Part shown: positions 14,910 to 23,184 of the stretch, piece after piece
How the letters are laid out: each line of letters opens with the position of its first letter
How positions within the stretch are numbered: position 1 is the stretch's first letter
Assembly (NCBI GenBank): GCA_009996615.1
Contig: JAACZU010000019.1
Span: 1-34,092 of the forward strand
Source: Rhodanobacteraceae bacterium
Lineage (GTDB): Bacteria > Pseudomonadota > Gammaproteobacteria > Xanthomonadales > Rhodanobacteraceae
DNA length: 34,092 bases
Direction: 5' to 3'
Notes under the pieces: generated by a model
The model's input: the letters and a program-made list of their open reading frames with translations, nothing else
Databases searched by the model: none
Told to the model about the DNA's origin: nothing
Made by a program: the position numbers and the translations under genes

Positions 14910-16694
14910 CTAGCGGGCGGTCGATGCCACCCCGGCGAAGAACGGCGCGAACTCGCCGCGCTGGCGCAGCAGCATGATCGCGCGCAGGCCCTCGTCCTCC
15001 AGCGGCGTCCAGCCGCTGCTCGGCTGGTCGTCGCCGCGCACGCGGCCGAGCAGTGCGAAGTAGCCGCCATCGTCGATGCCGGCCGCCTCGAGCAGCAGCG
15101 CCGGCAGGTAGAACGAGGCGGCGCTCTGCGGCGCCGCGGCGGGCTGCGCCTGCGCGGTGTCGAGCAGCAGCCACGGCACCGGCTGGCGCACGCCGTCGGC
15201 GCCGTCGTCGAAGCCGGCCTCGTTGAACACGCGCGGCATCGACGGCAGGTGGTCGCCGTAGAACAGCAGCAACGTGCGCCGCGGGCGCCGGCGCAGCGCC
15301 TCGGCGAGGCGGCCGAGCTCGCGGTCGGCGTTGTCGAGGTGGGCCAGGTAGCCGCGCAGGCGCTCGGCGCGCCCCGGACTCAGCACCGGCGGCACCGGCC
15401 GCGCGGCGATGCGTTGCGGGTCGTCGACCGGGTAGCCGTCGTACGGGCCGTGGCCCTCCATGCTGATCGCGAACACGAACGCCGGCGCGCGCACGGTTTC
15501 CAGCCGTGCGAGCACGTGGTCGGTCAGCGCACGGTCGCTGATGTAGTAGCCGAAGCGCTCGGCCTGGCCGAACTGCTGCTCGTCGTCGAACGCCGCGAAG
15601 CCCAGGTGCGCGAAGGCCGAGGCGCGGTTCCAGAACGTGCGCGCATTCGGATGCACCGCGACGGTCTGGTAGCCGTGCGCGGCCAGCACGCGCACCAGGC
15701 TCGGCAGCGGCGCCGCGGTCAGGCGCAGGTACGGATACTCCACGTCCGGGAAATAGCGCATCGCGATGCCGGTCAGCACCTCGAACTCGGTGCGGATCGT
15801 GCCGCCGCCGTAGGCCGGCACCCACAGGTCGCCGTGGCGTGCGGCGGCGGCGAGCCGGCGGTACTCGGGCAGCACCTGGGCCGGCTCGACACCGCGCAGG
15901 CGCGCCGCGTCGAAGAACGATTCGCTCTGCACGACGACGATGTCGGGCAGTTCTTCGGGCGGCGCCGGCACGCCGGCAGGCGGCGGTGCCGGATGCCGAT
16001 CGATCAGTTCCCGCGCACGCTCGAGGTCCGGCGGCGGCAGCACGAACGCCGTGCTCCAGGCGTAGCGCAGCAGCGTCGTCGGCAGCCCGCTGTGCAGCGC
16101 CGACTCGGCCGGCGACCAGGTCTTGAAGTCCTCCGGCACGGTCGCCGCGTAGACGTCCGACCACGGCCGCAGCTCCAGCAGCAGGCTCGCGCACAGGCCG
16201 GCCGACGCGCCGGTCAGGAGCAGGCGTCGTGCGCCGCGCACGCTGCGCCAGGCTGGCTCGCACGCATACAGCAGCACGCTGGCGGCGAGCGCCGCCACGA
16301 TCGCCAGGGCCTGCAGGAGGGTCAGGTAGCGCGCCAGCAGCGAGCCATCGCCGACATGCGCGAGCAGCACGAAATCGGCCGGCAACAGGGGCGTCTCGAG
16401 CGCGTCGAGCTTGAGCGCGTTGGCGGTGTACAGCGCGTACAGCAGCAGCAGCGCCAGCCACAGCGACAGCGCTGCGCGGCGCGTCAGGCCCAGCAGCAAC
16501 AGCACGGCGAGCGCCGCCGGCACCGCGTTCAGCGCAACCAGCGCGGGTGCGCCCACGGCGGCGCCTTTGGCGGCGAAAGCCGGGTCGCACCACGCCACCA
16601 GCACCCCACCCAGGGCCCAGGCCAGCAGCGCGTAGGTCGCCAGCGCGACCAGCCACGAGCCGCGCGACGACCACCGTTCACGTTTGCGTATCAA
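14910..16694 (-). CDS. Membrane-anchored sulfatase / LTA synthase-like transferase
   Basis: About 594 residues. The N-terminal third holds about five hydrophobic segments. The C-terminal part is an alkaline-phosphatase/sulfatase-type domain facing the periplasm: DIVVVQSESFFD (metal-binding Glu), GGGTIRTEFEVLTG (likely nucleophile Thr), HPNARTFW, SMEGHGPYDG, and LLLFYGDHLPS (Asp-His metal ligands). Relatives transfer phosphoglycerol or phosphoethanolamine to envelope glycans or lipids; the donor and acceptor here are unknown. The start is uncertain. TTG at 16694 has AAGGGGG nine bases upstream and gives a short N-terminus before the first membrane segment. An in-frame GTG at 16769 would add 25 residues but has a poor ribosome site. 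Confidence 0.85.
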   Translation of the reverse strand: MIRKRERWSSRGSWLVALATYALLAWALGGVLVAWCDPAFAAKGAAVGAPALVALNAVPAALAVLLLLGLTRRAALSLWLALLLLYALYTANALKLDALETPLLPADFVLLAHVGDGSLLARYLTLLQALAIVAALAASVLLYACEPAWRSVRGARRLLLTGASAGLCASLLLELRPWSDVYAATVPEDFKTWSPAESALHSGLPTTLLRYAWSTAFVLPPPDLERARELIDRHPAPPPAGVPAPPEELPDIVVVQSESFFDAARLRGVEPAQVLPEYRRLAAAARHGDLWVPAYGGGTIRTEFEVLTGIAMRYFPDVEYPYLRLTAAPLPSLVRVLAAHGYQTVAVHPNARTFWNRASAFAHLGFAAFDDEQQFGQAERFGYYISDRALTDHVLARLETVRAPAFVFAISMEGHGPYDGYPVDDPQRIAARPVPPVLSPGRAERLRGYLAHLDNADRELGRLAEALRRRPRRTLLLFYGDHLPSMPRVFNEAGFDDGADGVRQPVPWLLLDTAQAQPAAAPQSAASFYLPALLLEAAGIDDGGYFALLGRVRGDDQPSSGWTPLEDEGLRAIMLLRQRGEFAPFFAGVASTAR

Positions 16695-16846
16695 GGCTCC
16701 ATGCCCCCTTTGCCGCGTCAACCCTCCCCCAAGGGCAAGGCCGCACCTTAACGCAGCCCGCCGGACCACGCCTGCGCCGGATTCGTAAAGAAATCCAAAC
16801 GTGCACGCACGCGCCCCTTCGCGGTCCGCATGCGTGAAGTGCGCCC

Positions 16847-16887
16847 TTGACGATCGTCAACACTTCGTCCGCGGACTTGGCGACAAT
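16847..16887 (+). promoter_or_regulatory. FNR/FixK-type box and -10 element of the di-iron protein gene
   Basis: A perfect 14-base palindrome TTGAC-GATC-GTCAA at 16847-16860 has the 5-4-5 layout of CRP/FNR-family sites (FNR: TTGAT-N4-ATCAA; FixK also allows TTGAC). A -10-like GACAAT is at 16882-16887. If transcription starts about 16895, the box is centred at -41.5, exactly the class II activator position, and the ATG at 16919 would follow a leader of about 24 bases. Confidence 0.65.
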
Positions 16888-16918
16888 GAGCATATCCCCA
16901 TTTCCGCGACCGGACGCC

Positions 16919-17692
16919 ATGGCCATCGAACTGTTCAACAACGGCACGCATCGCTGCCTTGCCTTCAACGACCTCGTGCGCGGCGACGACGGCGTGCAGG
17001 CGAACCAGTTCCTGGTCATCGACGGAAACCAGTCGGCGCTGATCGATCCGGGCGGCGCGCTGCTGTATACGCCGCTCAGCCTCGCGCTCGCCCAGCACAT
17101 GCGCCTGCGCGAGCTGACCTGGATCCTCGCCTCGCACCAGGACCCGGACATCATCGGCTCGGTCGACAGCTGGCTGCTGTACACGCAGGCGCGCGTGGTG
17201 TGCTCGCGCCTATGGGGCCGCTTCATCCCGCACAGCGTGCCGCACTACCAGAAGGACGCCGGGCGCGACCGCTACCTGCTGCTCAATGACGAGGGCGCGA
17301 ACATCCCGCTCGGCGCCAGCCACCTGCAGGCGGTGCCGGCGCACTTCCTGCACAGCGTCGGCAACTTCCAGTTCTACGATCCGGTCAGCCGCATCCTGTT
17401 CTCGGGCGACCTCGGCGCCTCGCTGATCGACGCCGGCACGCACTACACGCCGATCACCGACTTCGACGCGCACGTGCCGCTGATGGCCGGCTTCCACCGC
17501 CGCTACATGGCCTCGAACCGCGCCTGCCGCTGGTGGGCGCGCCGCGCGCGCCGGCTCGACATCGACATGATCGTGCCGCAGCACGGCCTGCCGATCCAGG
17601 GGCCGGCGAACGTCGCGCGCTTCATCGACTGGGTCGAGAGCCTGGTCTGCGGCGTCGACCTGCTGCCCGAGGGCGAGGCGATGGCGTTCTGA
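16919..17692 (+). CDS. Di-iron oxygen-binding protein (ODP / flavodiiron-like metallo-beta-lactamase fold)
   Basis: Cytoplasmic protein of 257 residues related to the metallo-beta-lactamase-like half of flavodiiron proteins, but without the flavodoxin domain. Such ODP proteins bind O2 at a di-iron site and often act as oxygen sensors. Candidate ligands are His73, Asp75 and Asp77 in SHQDPD, His145 (HFLHS), Asp164 (SGDLG) and His222 (PQHG). The His that normally follows the second Asp is Ile78, as in some ODP variants. The start at 16919 (MAIELFNNGTHRC) matches family N-termini and follows the predicted transcription start; an in-frame ATG at 16886 is the alternative. The FNR-type box upstream fits control by oxygen or nitric oxide. 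Confidence 0.88.
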   Translation: MAIELFNNGTHRCLAFNDLVRGDDGVQANQFLVIDGNQSALIDPGGALLYTPLSLALAQHMRLRELTWILASHQDPDIIGSVDSWLLYTQARVVCSRLWGRFIPHSVPHYQKDAGRDRYLLLNDEGANIPLGASHLQAVPAHFLHSVGNFQFYDPVSRILFSGDLGASLIDAGTHYTPITDFDAHVPLMAGFHRRYMASNRACRWWARRARRLDIDMIVPQHGLPIQGPANVARFIDWVESLVCGVDLLPEGEAMAF

Positions 17693-17765
17693 GTGCCGCG
17701 ACGAGGCGGCGCGGCGACGTAGCGCCGTTGTCGCGAGTGCATCGCGGCTGCGGAATCACGGCGCG

Positions 17766-18410
17766 TCAGCGCAGCTGGAACGCGCAGTTGAACGCGACCG
17801 TGATGCGCTCGCCGTCGCCGAAGAACGGCAGCACCTGGTGCAGCAGCCACGACGGGAACAGCACGAGCTGGCCCGGCTGCAGGTTCAGCGAGAAATTGCC
17901 GAGCGCGAACGGCGGCTGCAGGCGCTCGTTGCCGGCGTCGACGTACATGCCGGCCAGGTGGTTGGGATGGATGAAGGTCAGCGCGCCGCTGTCGGGCTGG
18001 CCGGCGTCATGCTCGCCGGCGCTGACGCAGTAGACGCCCGACCAGCTCGCCAACGGATGGTTGTGCACGCCGAAGAAGCCGTTGCGGCGCGTGACGTGGA
18101 ACCAGGCATCGGTGGCGATGCGCAGGCGCGCACGCGTGGCCGCGTCGTAGCCGTTCAGCTCGCCGGCCAGCTGCAGCACGCGCGCCAGGCAGAACTCGCG
18201 CAGCTGCGCGATCTCCGGCTCGGGCCAGCCGAACAGGTCGAAGTGGCTTTCGAACACCTGCGCGTTGCGCACCGTGAACGGCGTCGGGTTGGCGTGGCGC
18301 CTGCCCTCGCGCGCGAGGAACAGCGTGCGCAGCGCGTCGTTCAGGCGCGCCGGTTCCGGATGCTGGTCGAACGCGAGCGGCAGCGCGAACATCGCGCGGA
18401 TCTGGAGCAT
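17766..18410 (-). CDS. Putative 2OG-Fe(II) oxygenase (TIGR02466-like)
   Basis: Protein of 214 residues resembling the TIGR02466/2OG-FeII_Oxy_5 family, whose substrates are mostly unknown. Key signals are FFGVHNHPLASWSGVYCV (His ligands and the SGVY strand), SGALTFIHP, and the C-terminal LFPSWLLHQVLPF plus ERITVAFN (third His ligand and the Arg expected to bind 2-oxoglutarate). The ATG at 18410 (MLQIRAMFALPL) is used; Met at 18392 is the alternative. It is convergent with the di-iron protein gene and divergent from the transporter gene. No signal peptide is seen. Confidence 0.82.
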   Translation of the reverse strand: MLQIRAMFALPLAFDQHPEPARLNDALRTLFLAREGRRHANPTPFTVRNAQVFESHFDLFGWPEPEIAQLREFCLARVLQLAGELNGYDAATRARLRIATDAWFHVTRRNGFFGVHNHPLASWSGVYCVSAGEHDAGQPDSGALTFIHPNHLAGMYVDAGNERLQPPFALGNFSLNLQPGQLVLFPSWLLHQVLPFFGDGERITVAFNCAFQLR

Positions 18411-18595
18411 CGGGGGTCCCCAGCGGTGGCGTGAGGCGCCACTTTACCCGCCGCGGCAGCCGCTGCGGGCGCCGCGATCGGCGCCAGCGGCGCTCGCCGC
18501 GGCGCGCCTTGCGTCGCCGCCCGCCCTGCCCTACCCTCGCGCGCCAACCGTTTCGTCTACCCGCGGCCACCGCGCCGCCCTCGGGGGAAATCCGC

Positions 18596-19909
18596 ATGTT
18601 CCAGGCCCTGGGCCACATTGCGTTCGGCCTGTTCGGGCTGGCCGTGCTCATCGCGATCGCATTCGCGTTCTCCAGCGACAAGCGCGCCGTCAACTGGCGC
18701 CTGGTCGGCACCGGCGTCTCACTGCAGATCCTGTTCGCGCTGGTCGTGCTGAAGCTGCCACTCGGCCGCGACGTGTTCAACGCGATCGCCGGCGGTTTCG
18801 TCAAGCTGCTCGACTTCGTCGGCGCCGGCTCGACGTTCATCTTCGGCAGCTTCATGGACACCTCGAAGTTCGGCTTCGTGTTCGCCGTGCAGGTGCTGCC
18901 GACGATCATCTTCTTCGCCTCGCTGACCGGCGTGCTGTACCACCTCGGCGTGATGCAGCAGATCGTCAAGGGCATGGCCTGGATCATCACCAAGGTCATG
19001 AACGTGTCCGGCGCCGAGACGACCAGCGTCTGCGCCAGCGTGTTCATCGGCCAGACCGAGGCGCCGCTCACGATCAAGCCGTACATCGAGCGCATGACGC
19101 AGTCGGAGCTGATGACGGTCATGATCGGCGGCATGGCGCACATCGCCGGCTCGGTGATGGCGGCCTACGTCGGCCTGCTCGGCGGCGACGACCCGGTGCA
19201 GCGCCAGTTCTTCGCCAAGCACCTGTTGACCGCGAGCGTGATGGCCGCACCGGCGACGCTGATGCTGGCCAAGATCCTGGTGCCGGAGACGGGCACGCCG
19301 CTGACCCGCGGCAAGGTGCAGCTCGACGTCGAGAAGACCACCGCCAACGTGATCGACGCCGCCGCCAACGGCGCCGCCGACGGCCTGCGCCTGGCGCTCA
19401 ACGTCGGCGCGATGCTGCTCGCGTTCATCGCGCTGATCGCGCTGGTCAACGCGCCGGTGCAGTGGCTCGGCGCGCACGCGTGGGGCGCCGACGGCGCCTC
19501 GCTCAACGCGTGGCTGAGCGCGCAGGCCGGCCATCCGGTCGAGCTGTCGCTGCAGACGATCTTCGGCTGGGTGCTGGCGCCGGTCGCGTGGCTGATCGGC
19601 GTGCCGTGGCAGGACGCCTCGCTGGTCGGCAGCTTCATCGGCCAGAAGGTCGTCATCAACGAGTTCGTCGCCTACGTCGACATGGCGCAGCACATCGACA
19701 AGCTCGGCAGCCAGAGCCAGCTGATCGCGACCTACGCGCTGTGCGGCTTCGCCAACTTCTCCTCGATCGCGATCCAGATCGGCGGCATCGGCGGGATCGC
19801 GCCGAACCGCCGCGCCGACCTCGCCCGCTTCGGCCTGCGCGCGGTGCTCGGCGGCTCGCTGGCGACGTTCATGACCGCGACGATTGCCGGCGTGCTCAGC
19901 GCGCTGTGA
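18596..19909 (+). CDS. Concentrative nucleoside transporter (NupC/CNT family)
   Basis: Inner-membrane cation-coupled nucleoside importer of 437 residues, the usual CNT length. Family signals are GQTEAPLTIKPY in the transport core and FIGQKVVINEFVAY later, each followed by hydrophobic helices. Another is the C-terminal YALCGFANFSSIAIQIGGIG. The ATG at 18596 has GGGGGAAA at 18583-18590. The PfkB kinase gene starts 19 bases after its stop, so uptake and phosphorylation of a nucleoside are probably co-transcribed. Substrate preference (pyrimidine or purine) cannot be decided from sequence alone. Confidence 0.93.
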   Translation: MFQALGHIAFGLFGLAVLIAIAFAFSSDKRAVNWRLVGTGVSLQILFALVVLKLPLGRDVFNAIAGGFVKLLDFVGAGSTFIFGSFMDTSKFGFVFAVQVLPTIIFFASLTGVLYHLGVMQQIVKGMAWIITKVMNVSGAETTSVCASVFIGQTEAPLTIKPYIERMTQSELMTVMIGGMAHIAGSVMAAYVGLLGGDDPVQRQFFAKHLLTASVMAAPATLMLAKILVPETGTPLTRGKVQLDVEKTTANVIDAAANGAADGLRLALNVGAMLLAFIALIALVNAPVQWLGAHAWGADGASLNAWLSAQAGHPVELSLQTIFGWVLAPVAWLIGVPWQDASLVGSFIGQKVVINEFVAYVDMAQHIDKLGSQSQLIATYALCGFANFSSIAIQIGGIGGIAPNRRADLARFGLRAVLGGSLATFMTATIAGVLSAL

Positions 19910-19928
19910 TGGTTCGAGGCACGCGGCA

Positions 19929-20915
19929 ATGACACAGGACACCCGCCGCGCCGAGGTGATCGTGGTCGGCAGCTACATCCAGGACCACGCCTGGCTGGTC
20001 GACCGCTTCCCGCAGGTCGGCGAGACGCGCCGCGCGCACGGCTTCAACCTCGGCCCGGGCGGCAAGGGCTTCAACCAGGCGGTCGCCTGCGCGCGCCAGG
20101 GCGTCGCCACGCTGTTCATCGGCGCGATCGGCAATGACGTGTTCGGCACGATCGCGCAGCGCTTCGCCGCCGACGAGGACCTGCCGTGCCACTGGCAGGT
20201 CTGCGCGGACGTGCCGACCGCGGCCTCGAGCATCGTGGTCGATCGCAGCGGCGCGAACCTGATCGCGATCAACCTCGCCGCCAACGAGCACCTCGACCCG
20301 GCCTTCGTCACCGCGCAGGCCGACGCGTTCGCCGGCGCCAGGGTGCTGCTGCTGCAGCTGGAGAACAACCTCGACGCGATCGCCGCCGCGCTCGCGCTCG
20401 GCGTGCGCCACGGCCTGCTGCGCGTGCTGAACCCGGCGCCGGTGCATCCGCAGGCCGACGCCGCGCTGCTTGCGCAGTGCGACCTGATCACGCCGAACGA
20501 GACCGAGTTCGCGCTGCTGCTCGAACAGGTCGCGCACGTGCACGTCGATGCGGCGACGCTCGCCACCCGCAGCGATGCGGACCTGCACGCGCTGGCGCGC
20601 CGGCTCGGCGTGCCGACCGTCGTGATCACGCTCGGTGCGCAGGGCTGCTTCGTCTCGCACGTCGACGGCGCGTGGCGCGGCGACGCGCACGGTTGCTACC
20701 GGCTCGCACCCGAGCGCGTCGCCGCGGTCGACTCGACCGGCGCCGGCGATGCGTTCTCCGGCGCGCTGGTCGCCGCGCTCGTGCGCTTCGCCGGGTGCCC
20801 GTTCCGCGACGCGGTCGTGCACGCGAACCGTTCCGCCGCGCTGTCGACCGAAACCGTCGGCACCGCGCCGGCGATGCCGCGCTTCGAGCAGGTGCTGGCG
20901 CGCTTCGGCGGCTGA
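19929..20915 (+). CDS. PfkB-family sugar/nucleoside kinase (ribokinase-like)
   Basis: Cytoplasmic kinase of 328 residues. N-terminal VVGSYIQDHAW and GFNLGPGGKGFNQA match the ribokinase substrate loop (GGKGxNQA). C-terminal DSTGAGDAFSGAL is PfkB signature 2 with the catalytic Asp and the anion hole, and NPAPVHP and TPNETE are ribokinase-like. The ATG lies 19 bases after the transporter gene stop. By sequence it could phosphorylate ribose or a nucleoside; the NupC-type neighbour favours a nucleoside or the ribose released from one. Confidence 0.92.
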   Translation: MTQDTRRAEVIVVGSYIQDHAWLVDRFPQVGETRRAHGFNLGPGGKGFNQAVACARQGVATLFIGAIGNDVFGTIAQRFAADEDLPCHWQVCADVPTAASSIVVDRSGANLIAINLAANEHLDPAFVTAQADAFAGARVLLLQLENNLDAIAAALALGVRHGLLRVLNPAPVHPQADAALLAQCDLITPNETEFALLLEQVAHVHVDAATLATRSDADLHALARRLGVPTVVITLGAQGCFVSHVDGAWRGDAHGCYRLAPERVAAVDSTGAGDAFSGALVAALVRFAGCPFRDAVVHANRSAALSTETVGTAPAMPRFEQVLARFGG

Positions 20916-20924
20916 CGCGCTTTT

Positions 20925-20997
20925 GTAGGCTGGACGCGCGCAGCGCGGCCGGCCCGATCGGCGCAAGCGCCGGCCGGCCTGCGGCCGTCCAGCCTAC
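20925..20997. repeat. GTAGGCTGGACG palindromic repeat
   Basis: GTAGGCTGGACG (20925-20936) and CGTCCAGCCTAC (20986-20997) bound a GC-rich, self-complementary centre. A single arm recurs at about 23177-23188 and the head GTAGGCTGG at about 33766-33774. It sits directly after the kinase gene stop. Confidence 0.75.
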
Positions 20998-21005
20998 GCC
21001 ATGCT

Positions 21006-21086
21006 TGTGCAGGAGCCCACCCCGTGGGCGACTTCGCAAACCAGGATGCTGCGATACCGCCGGTCGCGCACAGGGTGCGCTCCTAC
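21006..21086. repeat. GTAGGAGC-type REP pair
   Basis: Two inverted REP-like units: left GCAGGAGC-CCACCCCGTGGGCGAC (stem GCCCAC / GTGGGC) and right, on the other strand, GTAGGAGC with stem GCGCAC / GTGCGC. This GTAG-headed form is common between genes in Xanthomonadales. It lies just before the 3' end of the DedA gene. Confidence 0.75.
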
Positions 21087-21102
21087 GGGCAAGCGGTCCA
21101 CG

Positions 21103-21780
21103 CTACGACGCGGAATCGGCGCGGTCCGCACGACCCGCGGCGCGCTGGCCGCGCATTGCGCGGCAGGCCGCCAGACGCGCGCGACGACGGCTCATGCGGC
21201 GCCAGACCAGCCACGCGACCGCGGCCACGATCAATGCCGCCGCGATCGCGACGCCACCCTGGCCGCGGTGCACCCAGGCCAGCAGCCAGTCGCGGTTCTC
21301 GGCGCCGTAGTAGCCGAGCCAGACCCACGCCGGCACCGAGATCAGCGCGGCCAAGCCGTCCAGCAGCACGAAGCGCGCGAACGACACGCGCCGCGTCATG
21401 CCGGCAGTCAGGAACACCGCCGTGCGCAGGCCGGGCAGGAAGCGCGCGACGAACATCAGGCGGTTGCCGTAGCGGTCGAACTTCGCCTGCACCTGCGCAT
21501 AGCGGCGCGGCGTGAGCAGGCGCGAGACCCAGCGCGAGCGCAGCGCGCGCGCGCCGAGGTGCCGGCCGATCAGGAACACGGCGGCGTCGCCGAGCAGCAC
21601 GCCGGCCAGGCCGACCGCGACCATGATGCGCACGTCGGCGTAGCCGAGGCCCGCGATGATGCCGCCGGCGACCAGCGACACGTCCTCCGGGATCGGCACG
21701 CCGAAGCCGCAGGCCAGCAGCACGACGAACACGGCGACGTAGCCGTGGACCGTGAACAGGCTGATCAGGTGGTCGAGCAT
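21103..21780 (-). CDS. DedA-family inner-membrane protein
   Basis: Membrane protein of 225 residues. DedA/SNARE-associated proteins are thought to move lipid carriers (undecaprenyl phosphate or phospholipids) across the inner membrane. Visible signals are the N-terminal GFGVPIPEDVSLVAGG, followed by GVLLGDAAVFLIGRHLG and the amphipathic ARFLPGLRTAVFLTAGMTRR with the conserved R-x3-P-x-R-core. About five hydrophobic segments are present and the C-terminus is Arg-rich and cytoplasmic. The ATG start (MLDHLISLFTVHGY) is typical. It is divergent from dusB. Confidence 0.93.
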   Translation of the reverse strand: MLDHLISLFTVHGYVAVFVVLLACGFGVPIPEDVSLVAGGIIAGLGYADVRIMVAVGLAGVLLGDAAVFLIGRHLGARALRSRWVSRLLTPRRYAQVQAKFDRYGNRLMFVARFLPGLRTAVFLTAGMTRRVSFARFVLLDGLAALISVPAWVWLGYYGAENRDWLLAWVHRGQGGVAIAAALIVAAVAWLVWRRMSRRRARLAACRAMRGQRAAGRADRADSAS

Positions 21781-21943
21781 TCCGGCGGTCTTGGGCAGCG
21801 GGCGAGCACGGTGGACGGGCGTCTGTGGCAGCCGGACACGCTGCGCCGGCGAACGGCGAAGTCTATCAGGCCGCCGTGACGCGCTTTTCCGTCATGCCCC
21901 ACCACAGCGGGCCGGTGCGACACCACGCCGCTACAATGGGCGG

Positions 21944-22942
21944 ATGCGCATCGGTCCCCACCTGATCGACCCGCCCGTCGTGCTCGCACCGATGGCCGGT
22001 GTCACCGACAAGCCGTTCCGGCAGCTGTGCAAGCGGCTCGGCGCGGGCCTGGCCGTGTCCGAGATGACCACCGCCGATCCGCGCCTGTGGACGACGCGCA
22101 AGTCGCTCAAGCGCATGGACCACACCGGCGAGCCCGATCCGATCAGCGTGCAGATCGCCGGCTACGACCCGGCCATGCTGGCCGAAGCCGCGCGCTACAA
22201 CGTCGACCACGGCGCGCAGATCATCGACATCAACATGGGCTGCCCGGCCAAGAAGGTCTGCAACGTCTGGTCCGGCAGCGCGCTGCTGCAGGACGAGCCG
22301 CTGGTCGCGCGCATCGTTTCCGCGGTGGTCAAGGCAGTCGACGTGCCGGTCACGTTGAAGATCCGCACCGGCTGGAACCGCGACCACCGCAACGGCGTGA
22401 CGATCGCGAAGATCTCCGAGGATGCCGGCATCGCCGCACTGGCCGTGCACGGGCGCACGCGCGCGGACCTGTACGAGGGCGAGGCCGAGTACGCCACGAT
22501 CGCGGCGATCAGGGCGGCGATCTCGATCCCGCTGCTCGCCAACGGCGACGTCGACTCGCCGGCCAAGGCGCGCCACGTGCTCGACGTGACCGGCGCCGAC
22601 GCGGTCATGATCGGCCGCGCCGCGCAGGGCCGGCCGTGGATCTTTCGCGAGATCGCGCACTACCTCGCCACCGGCGAAGTGCTGCCGCCGCCGTCGCCGG
22701 CGGCGGTGCGCGACATCCTGCTCGGCCACCTCGACGACCTGTACGCGTTCTACGGCGAACCGCAGGGCGTGCGCATCGCGCGCAAGCATCTGGGCTGGTA
22801 CGCCAAGGACCGGCCCGAGAACGCCGCGTTCCGCGCAGTCGCGAACCGCGCCGAGAGCGCGGCCGAGCAGCAGCGCCTGACGCGCGAGTACTTCGATGCG
22901 CTCGCCGCCGATGCGGCGGGCGAGTTCGCGGCGGCGGCGTAG
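21944..22942 (+). CDS. dusB: tRNA-dihydrouridine synthase B
   Basis: FMN enzyme of 332 residues that reduces specific uridines in the tRNA D-loop to dihydrouridine. Motifs include LAPMAGVTDKPFR (FMN/TIM-barrel start), INMGCPAKKVCN (catalytic Cys), TLKIRTGW, ALAVHGRTR and GADAVMIGRAAQGRPW, followed by the C-terminal helical domain. The ATG at 21944 matches homologue starts. TACAAT at 21932-21937 lies seven bases before the ATG and no separate Shine-Dalgarno is evident, so the mRNA could be leaderless. The fis gene, a frequent partner of dusB in gammaproteobacteria, is not next to it here. Confidence 0.95.
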   Translation: MRIGPHLIDPPVVLAPMAGVTDKPFRQLCKRLGAGLAVSEMTTADPRLWTTRKSLKRMDHTGEPDPISVQIAGYDPAMLAEAARYNVDHGAQIIDINMGCPAKKVCNVWSGSALLQDEPLVARIVSAVVKAVDVPVTLKIRTGWNRDHRNGVTIAKISEDAGIAALAVHGRTRADLYEGEAEYATIAAIRAAISIPLLANGDVDSPAKARHVLDVTGADAVMIGRAAQGRPWIFREIAHYLATGEVLPPPSPAAVRDILLGHLDDLYAFYGEPQGVRIARKHLGWYAKDRPENAAFRAVANRAESAAEQQRLTREYFDALAADAAGEFAAAA

Positions 22943-22956
22943 AAAGGCGAAAAGCC

Positions 22957-23132
22957 TGAAAGACGAAGGACACGAAGAACACGAAGGAAAAGCGGTTCGA
23001 TCTTCCGTTCGTGGAGCGTGGAACAACGTAGGCCGGATAAAGCCGCAAGAGCGGCGCAGTCGGCGCTTCGCGCCTTGATCCGCCCTACATCTTCTCCTTT
23101 CGTGTCCTTCGTGTCCTTCGTGTTTCAATCTT
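22957..23132. repeat. MITE-like nested repeat: ACGAAGGACACGAAG arms around a GTAGGCCGGATAA palindrome
   Basis: The left arm (about 22957-22992) and the right arm (about 23096-23132) are imperfect inverted copies rich in ACGAAGGACACGAAG. Between them, GTAGGCCGGATAA (23028-23040) and its partner ending CCCTAC (about 23088) form an independent palindrome. No coding capacity is seen. The whole fills the dusB to hydroxylase gap. Confidence 0.72.
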
Positions 23133-23184
23133 TGGCTTCTGCCACAGACCCGCGCACCGTGCCGGCCGCGCAAGCGCGTCCAGC

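Noticed and set aside
10555-14913. A 1452-codon plus-strand open frame antisense to the oxidoreductase gene
   Set aside because: It runs opposite the well-supported enzyme gene, is full of Arg/Val/Ala/Asp typical of the complementary strand of GC-rich genes, and shows no domain.
16886-16918. Start of the di-iron protein at ATG 16886
   Set aside because: It overlaps the predicted -10 element and precedes the expected transcription start; the family N-terminus fits 16919. Kept as an alternative.
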